Assembly (NCBI RefSeq): GCF_000767465.1
Contig: NZ_CP009291.1
Location: 124,001-188,000, forward strand
Source of the DNA: Novosphingobium pentaromativorans US6-1
GTDB lineage: Bacteria > Pseudomonadota > Alphaproteobacteria > Sphingomonadales > Sphingomonadaceae
Direction: 5' to 3'
DNA length: 64,000 nt
A program made the translations under genes and the position numbers. Each line of letters starts with the position of its first letter. Within the stretch, counting starts at the first letter, position 1. The notes under the pieces were generated by a model. That model ran no database searches, had not been told where the DNA came from, and was given only the letters and a program-made list of their open reading frames with translations. Positions 62,910 to 64,000 of the stretch are shown here, piece after piece.

Positions 62910-64000
62910 ATGAGCAACAGGATGCACAGCGCCAATGCCTTGAAGATTGGTCTCTTCGGCGCGAACTGTTCCAATGGCCTTGCAGCCACGACAGTGCCAG
63001 AACGGTGGGAGGCGAACTGGGATAACAATCTCTCGCTTGCTCGCATGGCTGATGAAGCGGGTCTGGAGTTCATGCTTCCGATCGCGCGCTGGCGCGGTTT
63101 TGGGGGAGAATCGCAGTTTCAGGAGAGCGTCTTGGAGACGGTTACTTGGGCGGCGGGACTTCTCGCGGCCACTACCGGGATAACGGTATTTGCCACAACA
63201 CACGTTTCCTACTTTCATCCGGTGGTCGCGGCCAAGCAGATTGCGACAATGGATCACATCGGTGGCGGACGATACGGGCTCAATATAGTCTGCGGTTGGA
63301 GTCAGGCTGAATTTGACATGTTCGGAATCAAGCTCTCGCTTGAGACCGAGGGAAGGTATGAATACGGCCAGGAGTGGTTCGACATTGTTCGCAAAATTTG
63401 GACGAGCAGCGAGCCATTCGACTGGAGCGGCAAATATTTCAATTTGCGCGGCGTGAAGGGGCATCCAAAGCCGACAGGTGGCGTGCTCCCTCCCATCATG
63501 AACGCCGGAGCGTCGGGTCCCGGCCAGGATTTCGGAGCGAGGAACGCCGATAGTTGCTTTATCACGATGGTCTCACCCGAAAAAGGCAAGATGGAAGTGG
63601 AGGCGATCAAGCGGAGCGCCAAAGAAAAATACCTTAGAGATGTAACAGTATCTACTAACTGCTATGTTGTTTGCCGAAATACGCGCAAGGAAGCAGAAGA
63701 ATATCACCGATACTATACGGAAGAATGCGGAGATCATGAGGCGGCAGAAAATCTTATGTCTTCACTTGGCGTGAGTAGTAAATCATTTTCTGCAGAGCAT
63801 TACAAATTATACAAAACCAGATTTCTTGGGGGCCACGGAGGCTATCCTATCATCGGAAGTCCGGATGACGTTGCGGATGAACTGGAGAAGATTTCGCATG
63901 CCGGTTACGCCAGCGTTGCTTTGAGCTTTGTCAATTATCTGAACGAGCTTCCATTGTTCAGGGATGAAGTTTTGACGAGACTAGCCGCAAGGGGTGTAAG
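62910..64000 (+). CDS. LLM-class flavin monooxygenase, RutA-like (partial, runs off the window)
   Basis: About 363 residues visible, cut by the window end. A luciferase-like (FMN-dependent) domain: PIARWRGFGGESQFQESVLET, FATTHVSYFHPVVAAKQIATMDHI, GGGRYGLNIVCGWSQAEFDMFGI. The pattern is close to pyrimidine oxygenase RutA, in which an FMN-peroxide cleaves a ring carbonyl-nitrogen bond. Start ATG at 62910 has GGGAAAGGA upstream. In this operon it may open or prepare a nitrogen-bearing or substituted ring. Confidence 0.85.
   Translation, partial: MSNRMHSANALKIGLFGANCSNGLAATTVPERWEANWDNNLSLARMADEAGLEFMLPIARWRGFGGESQFQESVLETVTWAAGLLAATTGITVFATTHVSYFHPVVAAKQIATMDHIGGGRYGLNIVCGWSQAEFDMFGIKLSLETEGRYEYGQEWFDIVRKIWTSSEPFDWSGKYFNLRGVKGHPKPTGGVLPPIMNAGASGPGQDFGARNADSCFITMVSPEKGKMEVEAIKRSAKEKYLRDVTVSTNCYVVCRNTRKEAEEYHRYYTEECGDHEAAENLMSSLGVSSKSFSAEHYKLYKTRFLGGHGGYPIIGSPDDVADELEKISHAGYASVALSFVNYLNELPLFRDEVLTRLAARGV

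Overview
The window looks like a chromosomal segment of an alphaproteobacterium of the Sphingomonadales, most likely Novosphingobium, Sphingobium or a close relative. The base composition is GC-rich. Gene pairs and families typical of sphingomonads are present: YqeY-DnaG-RpoD, a DUF4170 protein, GlyA-RpiB-NrdR, TamA-TamB and an HTH-RibB fusion. This assignment comes from protein content only; no 16S gene is present.

Positions 1 to about 38,030 are conserved chromosome. In order they hold an ABC-2 exporter, a DUF481 outer-membrane protein, tgt, an orphan ParA, rpsD, a TrmJ-like methyltransferase, nrdR, glyA and rpiB. A clade-3-type catalase follows, then the yqeY-dnaG-rpoD operon, carA/carB/greA, a four-gene envelope cluster resembling yqjD/yqjE, and eno. 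After these come a MarR-like regulator, ribH with an HTH-ribB fusion, a MEKHLA protein with a glycerate-kinase-like enzyme, a BrkB/YihY protein, tamA-tamB and a PilZ protein.

At 38,079 the core stops at a 3' fragment of tRNA-Lys(CTT), followed at once by a tyrosine integrase. This is the left junction of an integrated element. The first part (38.1-43.9 kb) has a P4-like layout: integrase, a structured untranslated region, an AlpA-like protein, a DUF3987 replication-type protein and a 400-bp tract with 12 copies of GTAGC/GCTAC. An IS3-family element split the DUF3987 gene with a perfect 3-bp duplication. From 43.9 to 57.4 kb lies a mosaic of insertion sequences and broken genes. It contains an IS66 element with a UPF0149 passenger, a second identical IS3 copy, a decapitated AbiE toxin-antitoxin pair, a pilin scrap next to a VirB1-like transglycosylase, and HTH and AlpA proteins. 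It also contains a HEPN protein, a second integrase, an autoregulated-looking Fic protein, and fragments of an SNF2 helicase, a sacsin/DUF3883-like ATPase, an Lrp regulator and an IS5 transposase. No intact right-hand tRNA-Lys is visible, so the island may extend beyond the window.

From 57.5 kb to the end there is a catabolic operon with a divergent LysR regulator. It encodes a cysteine-less carboxymuconolactone-decarboxylase-like protein, an ornithine-cyclodeaminase-family enzyme, a bicupin ring-cleavage-type dioxygenase, HpaH, HpaI and a RutA-like flavin monooxygenase cut by the window end. The set suggests direct ring cleavage of a substituted (possibly nitrogen-bearing) hydroxyaromatic acid followed by hydration and aldol cleavage; the substrate is not known.

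Four genes (ABC ATPase, catalase, first integrase, HpaH) each appear to lack exactly one base, next to a short homopolymer. Sequencing or assembly error is a serious alternative to real inactivation.
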